From Actinomycetes bacterium (GTDB lineage: Bacteria; Actinomycetota; Acidimicrobiia; Acidimicrobiales; RAAP-2), in contig JAKBTL010000058.1 of NCBI GenBank assembly GCA_021844425.1, forward strand, positions 1 to 34,982: a stretch of DNA of 34,982 bases, in the 5' to 3' direction. A program made the translations under genes and the position numbers. Below are positions 16,042-26,407 of the stretch, one piece after another (position 1 is the first letter of the stretch; each line of letters opens with the position of its first letter). The notes beneath the pieces were generated by a model. The model saw only the letters and a list, made by a program, of their open reading frames with translations, did not search any database and had not been told where the DNA came from.

Positions 16042-17697
16042 TCACGCCGCGCAGCACGAGAGCTTCTCCACGTCACGGGTGAAGGTCTGGGCGGCGAGCT
16101 TCAGGCCCTCTGCCATGGTCAGGTACGGATGGAAGGTGGCGGCCAGCTCGGCGGTGGTGACGCCGTGGCGGATGGCGAGCACCGCCGCCTGGATCACGTC
16201 GCCCGCCCCCTCGGCGAGGACCGACGCCCCCAGCAGCCGTCCGGTGTCGGCTTCTGCGACGAGCTTGACGAGACCGGCGGTGTCGCGGTTGACGAGGGCC
16301 CGGGGGACTGCAGAGAGAGGGAGGACCGAGGTTGCCACCTCGTAGCCCGCAGCGGCGGCCTGCGCCTCGGTGAGGCCGGCTGCTGCGATCTGCGGCGCGG
16401 TGAAGGTCACCCGGGGAAGCCCCGTGAAGTCCACGGTGCGCCCCGCGCCGAAGAGCGCGTTTTCGACCGCGAGCGCGCCCTCGTAGGCCGAGACGTAGAC
16501 GAACTGGGGCGCCCCGGTCACGTCCCCTGCACCGAAGATCCGCGGGTTCGTGGTGCGCAGCTCCTCGTCGACCACAACCGCCCCGCGCCCGTCGAGCTCG
16601 ACGCCGGCGGCTTCGAGGCCGAGCCCCTCGGCGTTGGGCCGCCTGCCGGTCGCCACGAGGACCTCGTCGCAGACGAGGTCGAGCTCGCGCCCCCCCACCT
16701 GCACGCGGACTTCGACGCGGTCTTCGCTCCGCCGCACGCCGAGCACCTGGGCGCCGGTGTGGATGGCGGCCCCCTGGGAGCCGAGCACCGACGCCAGGGC
16801 CTCCGAGACCTCAGGCTCTTCGTAGGGGGCGATCCGCTCTGCCACGTCGACGAAGGTGACCTCGGTGCCCAGGTGCACGAAGAACTGGCCGAGCTCGAGT
16901 CCGATGGCGTTCGCACCGATCACGACGAGGCGCCTGGGAACCTCGGACAGCTCGAGCGCGCCCTCAGAGGTGAGGTAGCCCGCCTCGGCGAGCCCCGGGA
17001 TGGGGGGCGCCGCAGGCGAGGCACCCGTCGCCACCAGGTAGACCCGGGCCCGGATGCTGCGGCCGTCGACCTCGAGCACCTCGGGGCCGCTGAAGCGGCC
17101 GTGGCCCGGGATCACCGTGAAGCCGTAGTCATAGACGAGGTCGGCGTACTTCATCTGGCGCAGCTCTTCGACCAGCTCGTCCTTCTGGGCGACCAGGGCC
17201 CGAAGGTCGACCGGCCCCGAGGTCGTCGCGAGCCCCGCGAAGGGGTGGTGCCCGGCCGCCCAGGCGAGCTCGCCTGCGCGAAGCAGCGCCTTCGACGGCA
17301 CGCAGCCGACGTTCACACACGTCCCCCCGAGGGTGCCGTGCTCGACCAATGCAACGCGGTAGCCGGCCTCGGTGGCCTTGATCGCCGCGGCGAAGGCGGC
17401 CGAGCCGCCGCCCACGACGACCAGGTCGTAGTCGACACGTCCGTCCGCGGCCTCCGTGGCAAGTCCCGTGCCGAGGAGGCGCAGGGACCCGGGCCGGTAG
17501 CCGGCACCTTCGACCGCGGCCCGCACGGCCTCCCCGGCGAGCCCTTCGGGCCATGAGAAGCGCGCCTCGCCGGCTCGCCAGGTGACCGCGACGTCCCCGG
17601 CGCCCGCACCCTTCAAGGCGGCGGTCACGTGGCGGGCGCAGTCGTCGCAGGTCATGCCCCCCACCTCGAGGACGGCCGGTCGAGCGCTCGTGTCCAT
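16042..17697 (-). CDS. merA: Mercuric reductase MerA
   Basis: A flavoprotein that reduces Hg(II) to volatile Hg(0) with NADPH in the cytoplasm. It has 551 aa (Tn501 MerA has 561). An N-terminal heavy-metal domain has GMTCDDC (Cys17, Cys20). The FAD motif VVVGGGSAAFAA (about 94-105) is followed by the redox pair GGTCVNVGC (Cys127, Cys132), then NADPH and dimerisation domains, and the C-terminal Cys548-Cys549 pair (KLSCCAA) that hands over mercury. ATG 17697 is chosen because AAGGAG lies about 9 bases upstream and the HMA domain begins 14 residues later; longer reading runs antisense to an ATPase remnant. No merT, merP or merB is visible. Confidence 0.94.
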   Translation of the reverse strand: MDTSARPAVLEVGGMTCDDCARHVTAALKGAGAGDVAVTWRAGEARFSWPEGLAGEAVRAAVEGAGYRPGSLRLLGTGLATEAADGRVDYDLVVVGGGSAAFAAAIKATEAGYRVALVEHGTLGGTCVNVGCVPSKALLRAGELAWAAGHHPFAGLATTSGPVDLRALVAQKDELVEELRQMKYADLVYDYGFTVIPGHGRFSGPEVLEVDGRSIRARVYLVATGASPAAPPIPGLAEAGYLTSEGALELSEVPRRLVVIGANAIGLELGQFFVHLGTEVTFVDVAERIAPYEEPEVSEALASVLGSQGAAIHTGAQVLGVRRSEDRVEVRVQVGGRELDLVCDEVLVATGRRPNAEGLGLEAAGVELDGRGAVVVDEELRTTNPRIFGAGDVTGAPQFVYVSAYEGALAVENALFGAGRTVDFTGLPRVTFTAPQIAAAGLTEAQAAAAGYEVATSVLPLSAVPRALVNRDTAGLVKLVAEADTGRLLGASVLAEGAGDVIQAAVLAIRHGVTTAELAATFHPYLTMAEGLKLAAQTFTRDVEKLSCCAA

Positions 17698-17740
17698 TGG
17701 CTGGCTCCTTGCCCTGTCGCGCAGGTTACATTCCTTCAAC

Positions 17741-17756
17741 CCGATATACGCATCGG
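17741..17756. promoter_or_regulatory. inverted repeat upstream of merA, candidate operator
   Basis: CCGAT (17741-17745) and ATCGG (17752-17756) form an inverted repeat around an AT-richer core (ATACGC), 44 bases upstream of the merA start, in a locally AT-richer stretch. This is where an ArsR-type repressor would be expected to bind. No confident -35/-10 pair was identified. Confidence 0.4.
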
Positions 17757-17769
17757 CTGATTCCCGTGC

Positions 17770-18147
17770 GTACGCGCGTCGAGGGCCTTCGCCCCTGGCC
17801 GCCGAGCGCCGCCACCTGGTGCGCAAGCTCGCGTCCAAGCTGACCGGCCCGGTGCCGTACCTGCTGGAGGCGGCCATCGTCCTCGAGCTGGCGACCGGCA
17901 TGGTGGCAGAGTCGATCATCGTCGCAGCGCTGGTCGTCGTCAACGGGGTGCTCCAGCTGGCCGGCCTCGTCCTGACCGACGAAGGGCTCCCAACGTGGTC
18001 GCGGCCGTCGAGACCGCTCGGCGCGTCTACCGGCGGATGCTCACCTACACCTTGAACAAGATCGCCGAGACGTTCCAGGTGTCGTTGTTCCTCGGGTAGG
18101 GGCTCCTTGCGACGGCAGCCTTCGTCACGACCCCGCGCCTGGTGCTC
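17770..18147 (+). pseudogene. P-type proton-pump ATPase remnant, two ends joined
   Basis: Two short pieces of a P-type ATPase of the plasma-membrane H+-ATPase kind lie side by side. The first (about 17770-17985) has the region around the first two helices: GPVPYLLEAAIVLELATG then VAALVVVNGVLQ. The second, in another frame from 17995, is the C-terminal region: RRVYRRMLTYTLNKIAETFQ, then a TAG stop at 18097-18099 in place of a helix residue, then GLLATAAFVTTPRLVLLLL. Everything between (phosphorylation, nucleotide-binding and most transport helices) is missing. The gene is dead. It is divergent from merA. Confidence 0.75.
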
Positions 18148-18735
18148 CTGCTGCTGCCCGACGTCGAGCCCTATGCCGTCACCGTCCCCTCACCCGGGAG
18201 CGCCGACGTCGAGGTGAACCGGGTCCTCTCGGCCCGGCTGCGCGACGTGATGGCGGAGAGCTCCGACCGCTTCGGCGTCTTCGGACCAGACGGGACCTCC
18301 TCCAACCGCCTGAGCCGCCTCTTCGAGGTGACCGACCACGAGCTCATGGGGGAGCTCCGCCCCACCGACGAGGCGTTCGCCCACGTGGTCGACTCGATGT
18401 TCAACCAGCACGCCAATCGGATCTCCAAGTGCAAGCAGATCCCGTGGCGCCGGCCGATCCCGTCGCTCACCTACCTGCGCATCAACCACGACACCATCGA
18501 CGTCCGCGGGTACAAGGTGGAGGGCAGCGTCACCACCCCATCGACATGGCGGTCGCCAACGACCTCGACCGCTTCCACCTCGTCAGCGACTTGGCCGAGC
18601 GGGTGCGAAGCTGGCGTCGCACGCAGCGTCCACGAAGCAGTGGCGCCGCGACGTGCTCGCCGAGCACGAGCGCTACATCGTCGCGACCGGAGAGGACCTG
18701 CCCGACGTACGCAACTGGCGCTGGGGAGGGTCCCG
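18148..18735 (+). pseudogene. Phosphoketolase remnant
   Basis: Fragments of xylulose-5-phosphate/fructose-6-phosphate phosphoketolase, which splits sugar phosphates to acetyl phosphate. In order: PDVEPYAVTVPSPGS, GVFGPDGTSSNRLSRLFEVTD, HVVDSMFNQHANRI, IPWRRPIPSLTYL, RGYKVEGSVTTP, then a frame change to IDMAVANDLDRFHLVSDLAE, a second change to KLASHAASTKQWRRDVLAEH, and the family's C-terminal ending EDLPDVRNWRW. The large N-terminal part is absent and internal segments are missing between the listed blocks. The remnant continues in frame from the ATPase remnant (LLLLPDVEPY), so two unrelated dead genes are spliced together. Nothing is recognised from 18736 to 18848. Confidence 0.75.
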
Positions 18736-18848
18736 AGCAACGCCTGCAGCGCTGCGGCACCGGACCTCTCGCCCCGCGCCATGGCATGCTCTGGGCGCGA
18801 GGGCCGGGACGGCGAGCGAAGCGCGCGCCGACCGTGCTCGGAGGTTCG

Positions 18849-19856
18849 ATGATCCTGCTCGCAATCGGCGTGGCCGGCGCCCTGGCCCTGGCCGCACTGC
18901 TCGGCGTCAGCGACGCGCCCAACGCCGCGGCTGCGCTCCTGGCGTCTCGCACCGGCTCCTACTCCGCCGTGGCGGCGTGGTCGCTCGCCTGGCACGTCGC
19001 CGGCGGGCTCCTCGCCGGGGTCGCGGTGGCCCGCACGATCGCAGGGATCGTGCACGTCGGGGCGACGGCCACCGCCCCGGTACTGGCGGCGGCGAGCCTC
19101 ACCGCCGTCGGCTTCACGTGGGCGACCACCCGCAAAGGGCTGCCCACCAGCGCGAGCGTGGGTCTCGTGGGCGGGCTCGCTGGTGCGGGGCTGGCAGCCG
19201 GCGGCGCGGGCGCCGTCGAGTGGGGCGGACTCGCGGGCGTGCGGCTCGTCGGCGTGCTCGGGGTGCTGATCGGCATCCTCCTCGCGCCGTTCCTGGCGGC
19301 TGGCGCGGCGGGGCTCGTCGACCAGCTCGCTCGACGGGCGGCCATACGGCTTCCCGGGTCGGCCAGAAAGGAGCTGCGCGGGGGGTTGTGGCTCGCGTCG
19401 GCGGCCGTCGCCGTCGCCGACGGGACCAACGACGGGCAGAAGGCGATGGGGCTGCTCGCCGTGGTGGTCTCCGGCACCGGCGCGCTCGCGGGCGCTGGCG
19501 GTATCGCGCCGTGGGAGCGCGTGTCGTGCGCGCTCGTCCTGGCCGCCTTCACCGTGCTCGGCGGCCGCAGGGTGGTGGCACGCGTCTCTCGCGGCCTGGC
19601 ACGCGGAGGGGCGGTCGACGACCTCGCGGCCCAGTGCGCGTCGGCGGGCGTCATCCTGGCCGCCGCCGCCATAGGTCTGCCGCTGTCCACCTCCACCGTG
19701 GTCACCTCGTCGATGGTGGGGGCAGGGGTCTCCGCGCGCCGCCGCCACGTGCGTTGGGCCGGCGTGCTCCGGATCTTCGTGGCCTGGGCGCTGACCGTGC
19801 CGGCGTGCGGCGTCGTCGCCGCCGGCGCCTACGAGGTGCTGCGGAGGATCCCGTGA
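18849..19856 (+). CDS. pit: Pit-family inorganic phosphate permease
   Basis: A 335-aa low-affinity phosphate transporter of the PiT family, which carries metal-phosphate with protons across the cytoplasmic membrane. The two family signatures are present in mirrored halves: GVSDAPNAAAALL near residue 19-31 and VADGTNDGQKAMGLL near 188-203. About ten helices are predicted. ATG 18849 has GGAGG four bases upstream; the same frame open to 18429 contains phosphoketolase remnant sequence and is not part of the gene. It overlaps the next gene (GTGA), a PhoU-like DUF47 protein, the usual partner. Confidence 0.9.
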   Translation: MILLAIGVAGALALAALLGVSDAPNAAAALLASRTGSYSAVAAWSLAWHVAGGLLAGVAVARTIAGIVHVGATATAPVLAAASLTAVGFTWATTRKGLPTSASVGLVGGLAGAGLAAGGAGAVEWGGLAGVRLVGVLGVLIGILLAPFLAAGAAGLVDQLARRAAIRLPGSARKELRGGLWLASAAVAVADGTNDGQKAMGLLAVVVSGTGALAGAGGIAPWERVSCALVLAAFTVLGGRRVVARVSRGLARGGAVDDLAAQCASAGVILAAAAIGLPLSTSTVVTSSMVGAGVSARRRHVRWAGVLRIFVAWALTVPACGVVAAGAYEVLRRIP

Positions 19857-20488
19857 CCGTGGAGCGCCGGTGGCACCCCCATGGGCTCCGGCGGCTCTTC
19901 CAGCACGTCGCGCCAGACGTCGTCGGCCTTCTCGTCACCCAAGGGGAGATCTCCGCCGCGGCCACCAGCGAGTTCCTCGAGTGGTCCAGGGGCAGCGGCG
20001 ACGCCGCGACCCTCACGGCTCTCGAGCACGAGGCGGACGCAGCGCGGCGCACCCTGCTGGCCGCGCTACGCGGAGCGCTCGCCACCCCCATCGACCAGGA
20101 GGACCTGTACATCCTCTCCGAGCGCTGCGATCGTGTCGTGAACGCCGTCCGGGACATCGCCCTCGAGGCCGAAGCGCTGGCGTGGAAGCCCGACCAGCAC
20201 GCCGCACGCATGGCCGAGCACCTCGATGCCGGGATGACGGCCCTCGTCGGCGGGTTCGCCAAGCTCCGCCACGACTTCGACCAGGCAGGGATGGCCGCCG
20301 ACCAGGTCAGGGCGGAGGCCCGGACGGTGGTACGGCGGTACCGGGACGCGATCGCCGAGCTGTACCGATCGAACGATCTCCAGGCGGCTCTGGTCGGGCG
20401 GGAGCTCTACCGTCCCTACGCCCGGGCAGCGGACCTCCTCGAGGCGGTCGCAGACCGCCTGTGGTACGTGGTGCTCGCGGAGGTCTGA
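19853..20488 (+). CDS. DUF47 PhoU-like protein, partner of Pit permease
   Basis: A 211-aa all-helical protein of the DUF47/PhoU-like family, which pairs with Pit-type permeases and is thought to regulate them. The typical start LFQHVAPDVVGLL, the central EHEADAARRTLL and the acidic-rich DQEDLYILSERCDRVVNAV are visible; the acidic groups are where related proteins bind metals. The GTG start overlaps the pit stop (19853-19856), so the two are co-translated. The family assignment is firm, but the regulatory role is by analogy. Confidence 0.87.
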   Translation: MTVERRWHPHGLRRLFQHVAPDVVGLLVTQGEISAAATSEFLEWSRGSGDAATLTALEHEADAARRTLLAALRGALATPIDQEDLYILSERCDRVVNAVRDIALEAEALAWKPDQHAARMAEHLDAGMTALVGGFAKLRHDFDQAGMAADQVRAEARTVVRRYRDAIAELYRSNDLQAALVGRELYRPYARAADLLEAVADRLWYVVLAEV

Positions 20489-20616
20489 GCGCTGAGCCGG
20501 GCTCCCTGCCGCGCCCAGCGTGACCACGGGCACCTCCGGGCGCTCGCGGGCTTTCGGCCCTGGTCCGATGGAGGCGTCGCGACACGCACTGCCGTGCGGA
20601 GACTGCGACGGACGAG

Positions 20617-21750
20617 GTGGCGCGGGGCTCGGTCCGTGCTGCAGTGCCCGCGCGCTCGCTCACGTCGCTCGACGCCCGCAACTGCGTGTTCATGGGCACC
20701 TCGGTCGTGCGCGGCGCTGCCAAGGCCGTCGTCTTCGCCACCGGGACGGCCACCGGGACGGCCACCGGGATCGGCCGCGTCTACCGGCTGACCGCCGAGC
20801 AGCCCCCCGAGCCCAGCCCGCTCCAGCGCCAGGTCGCCGACATGGCCCGGCGGGTGGCGGCGATCGCCATCGCCGCGGGCGCGCTGCTCAGCGCGTTGCG
20901 CATCCACACCGGCAACGCCTCGGTCGACTCCTTCGTCTTCGCCCTTGCGGCGATGGTCGCGCTCGTGCCCGAGAGGATCCCGGCCACCCTGTCGGTGTCC
21001 CTCGCCGTGGGCGTGCGACGCATGGCGGCGCACCAGGCCCTCACCACGCAACTGCCCGCAGTGGAGGCGCTCGGCTCGACGACGGTGATCTGCACCGACA
21101 AGGCCGGCACCCTCACGAAGGCGGAGATGACCGCCCAGCAGGTCTACGCCTCAGGGCGGGTCCTGCGGGTGAGCGGGGTCGGCTACGAGCCGGTCGGCCA
21201 AGTCGAGGACCCAGGACCGATCCTCGGGGTGCTCCGGGCCGGCGCGCTGTACGCCGATGCGCGCATCCTGGCACCTTCGGGCCCAGAGGCCTGGCGCGTC
21301 CTCGGCGACACCACCGAGGGAGCCACCGTGGTGGCGGGCACGAAGGCCGGCCTCGACCTCGACGCCGAGTCGGTGCGCACGCCGCGCATCGGCGTCTTCC
21401 CCTTCGACCCGGACCCCAACCTCATGACCACGCTGCACCGCACCCCAGGCGGCGTCGTGGCCCACGTGAAGGGAGCCCCGCAAGCCGTGCTCGAGCGCGC
21501 CACCTCCGCCGCGTGGGACGGGGGGACCGTGGCGCTCGACGACGGGCTGCGCCAGGTGGTCACCGGGGCCAACGACGCGATGGCCCACGAGGGGCTGCCG
21601 ATCCTGGCCGTCGCCGACAGGGCTCTGGGCGACCTCGATCCCGGACGCGGGGCGCAGCTCGCCACCAGGGGCTTGAGCTTCGTCGCCGGCGACGCCACCG
21701 TGACCGCGACCTCGGCGGCCCGGGGACGGTCGGTCGCCGAGCTCGGGTTG
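20617..21750 (+). pseudogene. Truncated P2-type cation ATPase remnant
   Basis: Part of a calcium-type (P2) P-type ATPase lacking its first helices and the TGE-containing actuator part; similarity begins near SLDARNCVFMGTSVVRG. The catalytic motifs are damaged: PEGLP has become PERIP, the phosphorylation motif DKTGT is DKAGT (around 21098-21115), and KGAPE is KGAPQ. A 12-bp duplication inserts extra ATGT residues at 20737-20770. After FVAGDATVTATSAARG similarity ends, so the hinge motif GDGxNDxP and the C-terminal helices are missing. From 21750 to 21978 a different frame reads RELRAGDRVLVITPPDGEAR, which I cannot assign. The gene is very likely inactive. Nothing is recognised in 20489-20616. 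Confidence 0.75.
20737..20770. repeat. 12-bp tandem repeat in ATPase remnant
   Basis: GCCACCGGGACG occurs at 20737-20748 and 20749-20760, with a partial copy at 20761-20770. It adds four residues to the FATGTAT-IGRVY segment of the ATPase remnant. Confidence 0.85.
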
Positions 21751-21978
21751 GCCCTGGCGACCTGGTCGCGGCCGTGGTCCGCCACGCAAGATCCATCGCC
21801 ACCGCAGCCGCCCGTGAGCTGCGCGCCGGAGACCGCGTGCTGGTCATCACGCCCCCCGACGGCGAGGCCCGCGTCCACCATGCCTTCTATCCCGACGACG
21901 TCGAACCACGTGAGCGGGCAGGTCGCGCTCCGTCGCAAGGTGGCGCCGCTGCGCCCGGTCACCTACGGGGACGGTCGC

Positions 21979-24900
21979 CTACCGGCCCGGTGCCGGCGGT
22001 CGCCCGGACAACCGGCGCGCTGCCCAGGGCAGCGCGACCGAGGCAGCGGTCGCGGCACTGACATTCCCGAGCGCGATCCCCCATCCGACCGGGCCCATCG
22101 GGGTGCAGCCGAAGAAGTGGCTGACCACGGGCGTCTGGACGATCGCCACGAGCACGCCGGCGGACGCAGCCGCAGACGCGAGCACGAGGGGGCTCGTGCC
22201 CCCGACGACGGCCGTCTGCCCGAGCTGCGTGCCGACCAGCGCGACGAGCGCGACCGTGCCGGCCCGCCTCGAGCTGCCCGTCGGCCGCGCCATCAGCCAC
22301 GCGCCGGTCGCACCGGCCGCCGTCGTGGCGGCTCGCAGGGCGATCTGTCGGGCGAGCGCGCCGCCGAGCGACGCCTCGGGCCCCTCGTGGAGGAGCTCCT
22401 CGGAGGTGCGCCCGGGCGGTGGGCGCAGGGCGATCGTCATCGCCGGCACCATGTCGGTGAGGAGGTTCACGAGGAGGATCTGGCGAGCGCCCAGCGGTGA
22501 GCCCCCCGAGATGGCCGTCGACGCCAGCACGAAGCCGACCTCGCCGAGGTTCCCGCCGACGAGGATCGCGAGCGCGTCCCGGACGGACGCCCACATCGCC
22601 CGACCTTCGACGATCGCATCGGTGATCGTCTCGATCCGGTCGTCGAGCACCACGAGGTCGGCCGCCTCCCGCGCGGCGGGAGACCCGTGCCCGCCGAGCG
22701 CGATCCCGGTGTCGGCGAGCCGGATCGCCGGCGCGTCGTTGGCACCGTCCCCGGTCATGGCGACCGCGCGCCCTATGCGCTGGTAGGCGCGCACGATCCG
22801 CATCTTCTGCTCCGGGGTGACGCGGGCGAACACCGTCGCGCCGGCGACCGCCGCCTCGAGCGAGGCGTCGTCCCATGCGTCGACCTCGGCCCCGGTGACG
22901 ACGGCTGCGCCGTTGAGGATGTCGAGCTCCTCTGCGATGCTCGCCGCGGTCGACGGGTGATCGCCGGTGATCATCACGACCGAGACCCCCGCGGCCCGCA
23001 GGCTCGCCACCGCGGCGGCGGCCGTCGGGCGCACCCCGTCGGCCAGGCCGAGGAAGCCGAGCAGCTCCATACCGGCGATGCGCTCGTCGCCCAGGGCAGC
23101 ACTCGACGAAGCCGGCCGCTCTGCGACCGCGAGGACCCGCAGACCCCGGCTCGCCAGGCGCTCCACCTCGGCGTCCAGGTGCGCCCGGACGCGCCGTTCG
23201 AGCGGCACGGGGCCCTCGGGGCTCCTCCATCTGGTGCAGCGCGGCAGCACGGTCTCCGGGGCGCCCTTCACCGAGACCCGCGGGCCGGCGGCGCTGTCGC
23301 CGACGACGGCGTGGTACCCGCGGGACGGCTCGAAGGCCAGCTCGCCGAGGAGGGTCCAGCTGCCGAGACCGTCGTGGACCTGCACCCCGGCGGCCTGCGC
23401 GCCCTCGACGACCGCCCGGTCGGTGGCGTGGGGCAGGTCGGCCTCCCCGTCCGAGATCGGGCTCGCTCGCAGCGCTGCCGCCAGCACGTACCCGCACCGG
23501 GGGGACAGCTCGGCGACCCTGTGCACCTGGGCGCCGTCCGACACGCTCTGGAGGGCGATCCTTCCGGCAGTGAGGGTGCCGGTCTTGTCGAAGCACAGGA
23601 CGTTCACCCGGCCGAGCGCCTCGATCGTCCGCGGGTTGCGCACGAGCACGCCCCGGCGGGCGAGGCGACGTGCCGCAGCTAGCTGGGCCACGGTGGCGAG
23701 AAGTGGAAGGCCCTCGGGCACGGCGGCGACCGTGAGGCTGACCCCCGAGGTCACCGCGACGCGCGGCGAGCGTCCCCGCAGCAGGCTGAGACCCACGACC
23801 CCGGCGCCGCTGGCGACGGACACGGGGACCGTCACCTTCATGAGGGAGCTCAGCCGGGCCTCCACCCCGCTCGGCGGCGGCTCGGGCGTGCCGACGAGGC
23901 TCCGTCCGACCTCCGTCTGGTCCCCCACGGCGACGACCACGCCAAGGGCGCTCCCGGTCACGACGACCGAGCCCTCGTAGGCCATTGAGCTGCGGTCGGC
24001 CAGCGCTCCGCCCTCGACCGCCTGGCTCTGCTTGGCCACGGGCAGCGACTCCCCGGTGAGGGCGGACTCGTCGATCTCGCATCCGGCGGTCTCGATGAGC
24101 CGGCAGTCCGCCGGGACGACGTCGCCGGCCTTCAGCTCGAGGACGTCGCCGGGCACGAGCTCGGACCGCTCCTTCGGCACGACCTGGCCCCCTCGTCGGA
24201 CGTCGACGCGTGCGGTCGTCGCCTGCAGCAGCGTGGCGATCGAGGCGTCGGCGCGCACACGCTGGACCCCGCCGATGAGCGCGTTGACCGCGGTGGCTCC
24301 CGCCACCAGCGCGGCATCGGTCACCGAGCCCACTGCGGCGGCCATGCCGGCGCCCACGAGCATCACCGGGGTGAGCGGGTTCGCCAGCTCGGCGACGACC
24401 GCCCTGCCGACGTTCGGTCGAGCCGGCGCTTCGGGCGCGAGCGCAGCGTGGCGTCGGGCCGCCTCGGCGACCGGCAGCCCCCGGCGGTTCGTCCCAAGAG
24501 CCCGCAGGACTGCGTCAGGGCTCATGGCGTGCCAGGCCATCTCTGCGATCGGCGTCAGGGCGGGGTGGCGCCCGACGGACGCCGCTGCCGCGGTTCCCGC
24601 CACCTGCGCAGCCAGCGCGGCGACGTTGACCGGCAGTGCCGCTCGCCGGGAGGCGCTCGCCGGGAGCCCGAGCATGGACCACGTCGCGCCGGTGGCGAAC
24701 CCAGCTGCGGAGAGCCCGACGCCCCACCGGCTGACCGAGCGCGCCGCCGCCAGCGATTCGACGACCAGGTGCGCGTGGGCCAGGCTCTGGGAGGTCACGA
24801 CCGCAGCACCCCACGGGGGGTGCGGCCCGCGCCCTTCCACACCGATCCCGACGTCCGCCGCGCGTAGGGCCCCGTGGGTCGGCCCCCCCGAGACCAGCAG

Positions 24901-26367
24901 CACGCCGAGACCTTCGGCCTGCAGCGACCGCACCGACCGGGCGAGCAGGGTGCCCCCGGCGACCACCTCGTCGGCTCGGAGCTGCGCCGCGAGCCCGCTC
25001 CCCTTCCCTGCGAGGACGAGCCTGAGCCCCAGACGTCGCACCGTCTCGGCGAGCGGCTGCGCCAACGGGTCGATCTCCGGCTCGAGGTCGATCACACCGG
25101 CGAGACGGCCCGACAGGGCGACCCCCACTGCCAGGTGCCCGGCTCGGACTCCGGCACGCACCTCGGGGGCGTGGGGATCCTCCGCGGCGATCGCCTCGAA
25201 TGGGCCCACCGCCCAGCGACCGCGGCGGACGAGACGGCCGGGATCGGCAGGGTCGAAGAGCGCGGTTGCCTTGTCCGTGGTCGTGGCGGCGTCGTGACCG
25301 TCCAGCACCCGAACGCGGCGAACGAGCATGCGGCCCGACCTGAGGACGGCGGCGTCGAGCACCACCGCGTCGATCCGATCGAGCCGGCGCAGTGCCGACC
25401 GGTCGAGCACGACGACGTCACGTGCCGCCAGCTCGCGCCCGAGGCGCGACGCGAACGCCTCGCGACCGTGGCGCGCCGCCTTCGGGACGCCCGCGGTGAC
25501 GACGCCTCCGGCGAGCCGCGGGCTCCTCGTGACCGCGAGCGTCGCACCCACCCCTGCGACGCTGACCGCCGCGGCGGTGTCGGCGTAGGACTCGACGGGG
25601 CCGGACCGAAGCGGCCGCGCACGAGGGGGGAGGCGCGCGGCACGGAGGGGCTCGTCGCAGGGCGCGTCGCAGAGGTCCCCCTCCCGGCGCTCCCACGCAC
25701 GGCGGTGCGCCTGCAGCTCGCCGAGCTGGCCGGCCCGGTGGGTGATGTCGGTCACGAGGGACAGGGGGCCCTGCGAGAGCGCCTGGGTGAAAGCGCTCGT
25801 CACCCCGAGCCCGAGGTCGGTGAGCGCCACGCCGAAGTGGTGCTCGAGAAGCCCTCGCACCCGTGGCTCGTTCTCGACCAGCGCGACGAGCGAGCCGAGC
25901 TCGGCGGGGACGGGGGCAGCGCGCAGGAACTGGACGAAGAGGCTGCCTCCCAGGGCGGCCACGTCGGCACCGATGGCCACGGCCTGCCGGCGCAGCGGCT
26001 CGATGTCACCCGGATGCTCAGGGCGCTCGCGGGGGAAGCGCTCATCTTCGACGTCGTGCGCCTCCTCGACCCCTTCGACGACGCCGACGAGGTCGTCGAC
26101 CGACGGACCGTCGGGATCGAACGCCACCACGACCCGGCCGGTGAGCGCGTTCACCTGCGCCCACTGCACGCCTTCGGCGGCGTGCAGCGCCCGCTCCACG
26201 TCGCGCGCGAGCGCCTCCATGCCGGCGCGGTGGACCGCGCGCACCTCGATGTGCGCCTTGCCACGGCCCGCCCACACCCGACGCCGTCGACGACCCGAGC
26301 CGAGAGCGGCGCCGAGCACAGTACCGGGGACCGCCGCACCGGCTCGGAGGAGCTCGAGCGGCTTCAC
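21979..26367 (-). CDS. ctpI: Giant CtpI-like P-type cation ATPase
   Basis: A very large (about 1,462 aa) P-type ATPase resembling mycobacterial CtpI; the transported ion is unknown. The second half is a complete ATPase: [11 protein letters not shown] (actuator), [13 protein letters not shown] (helix 4), [10 protein letters not shown] with phosphorylated Asp927, [18 protein letters not shown] and [15 protein letters not shown], then [12 protein letters not shown] in the C-terminal helices. The first half has a ferredoxin-like segment ([20 protein letters not shown]) and a degenerate ATPase-like module ending [20 protein letters not shown], which resembles the hinge motif without catalytic residues. 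The start is uncertain: GTG 26367 is taken, with GGAGG one base before it; the open frame runs to 26628 but overlaps a small gene in another frame. It converges on the truncated ATPase remnant. Confidence 0.85.
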   Translation of the reverse strand: MKPLELLRAGAAVPGTVLGAALGSGRRRRRVWAGRGKAHIEVRAVHRAGMEALARDVERALHAAEGVQWAQVNALTGRVVVAFDPDGPSVDDLVGVVEGVEEAHDVEDERFPRERPEHPGDIEPLRRQAVAIGADVAALGGSLFVQFLRAAPVPAELGSLVALVENEPRVRGLLEHHFGVALTDLGLGVTSAFTQALSQGPLSLVTDITHRAGQLGELQAHRRAWERREGDLCDAPCDEPLRAARLPPRARPLRSGPVESYADTAAAVSVAGVGATLAVTRSPRLAGGVVTAGVPKAARHGREAFASRLGRELAARDVVVLDRSALRRLDRIDAVVLDAAVLRSGRMLVRRVRVLDGHDAATTTDKATALFDPADPGRLVRRGRWAVGPFEAIAAEDPHAPEVRAGVRAGHLAVGVALSGRLAGVIDLEPEIDPLAQPLAETVRRLGLRLVLAGKGSGLAAQLRADEVVAGGTLLARSVRSLQAEGLGVLLVSGGPTHGALRAADVGIGVEGRGPHPPWGAAVVTSQSLAHAHLVVESLAAARSVSRWGVGLSAAGFATGATWSMLGLPASASRRAALPVNVAALAAQVAGTAAAASVGRHPALTPIAEMAWHAMSPDAVLRALGTNRRGLPVAEAARRHAALAPEAPARPNVGRAVVAELANPLTPVMLVGAGMAAAVGSVTDAALVAGATAVNALIGGVQRVRADASIATLLQATTARVDVRRGGQVVPKERSELVPGDVLELKAGDVVPADCRLIETAGCEIDESALTGESLPVAKQSQAVEGGALADRSSMAYEGSVVVTGSALGVVVAVGDQTEVGRSLVGTPEPPPSGVEARLSSLMKVTVPVSVASGAGVVGLSLLRGRSPRVAVTSGVSLTVAAVPEGLPLLATVAQLAAARRLARRGVLVRNPRTIEALGRVNVLCFDKTGTLTAGRIALQSVSDGAQVHRVAELSPRCGYVLAAALRASPISDGEADLPHATDRAVVEGAQAAGVQVHDGLGSWTLLGELAFEPSRGYHAVVGDSAAGPRVSVKGAPETVLPRCTRWRSPEGPVPLERRVRAHLDAEVERLASRGLRVLAVAERPASSSAALGDERIAGMELLGFLGLADGVRPTAAAAVASLRAAGVSVVMITGDHPSTAASIAEELDILNGAAVVTGAEVDAWDDASLEAAVAGATVFARVTPEQKMRIVRAYQRIGRAVAMTGDGANDAPAIRLADTGIALGGHGSPAAREAADLVVLDDRIETITDAIVEGRAMWASVRDALAILVGGNLGEVGFVLASTAISGGSPLGARQILLVNLLTDMVPAMTIALRPPPGRTSEELLHEGPEASLGGALARQIALRAATTAAGATGAWLMARPTGSSRRAGTVALVALVGTQLGQTAVVGGTSPLVLASAAASAGVLVAIVQTPVVSHFFGCTPMGPVGWGIALGNVSAATAASVALPWAARRLSGRPPAPGR

Positions 26368-26407
26368 TCCTCCGAAGCCACCAGGCAGGAACGCAGGAGC
26401 GGCGCGG

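Noticed and set aside
17698-17943. Long N-terminal extension of MerA (open to 17943)
   Set aside because: It runs opposite the ATPase remnant and lacks family similarity; ATG 17697 has a good ribosome binding site and lies just before the metal-binding domain.
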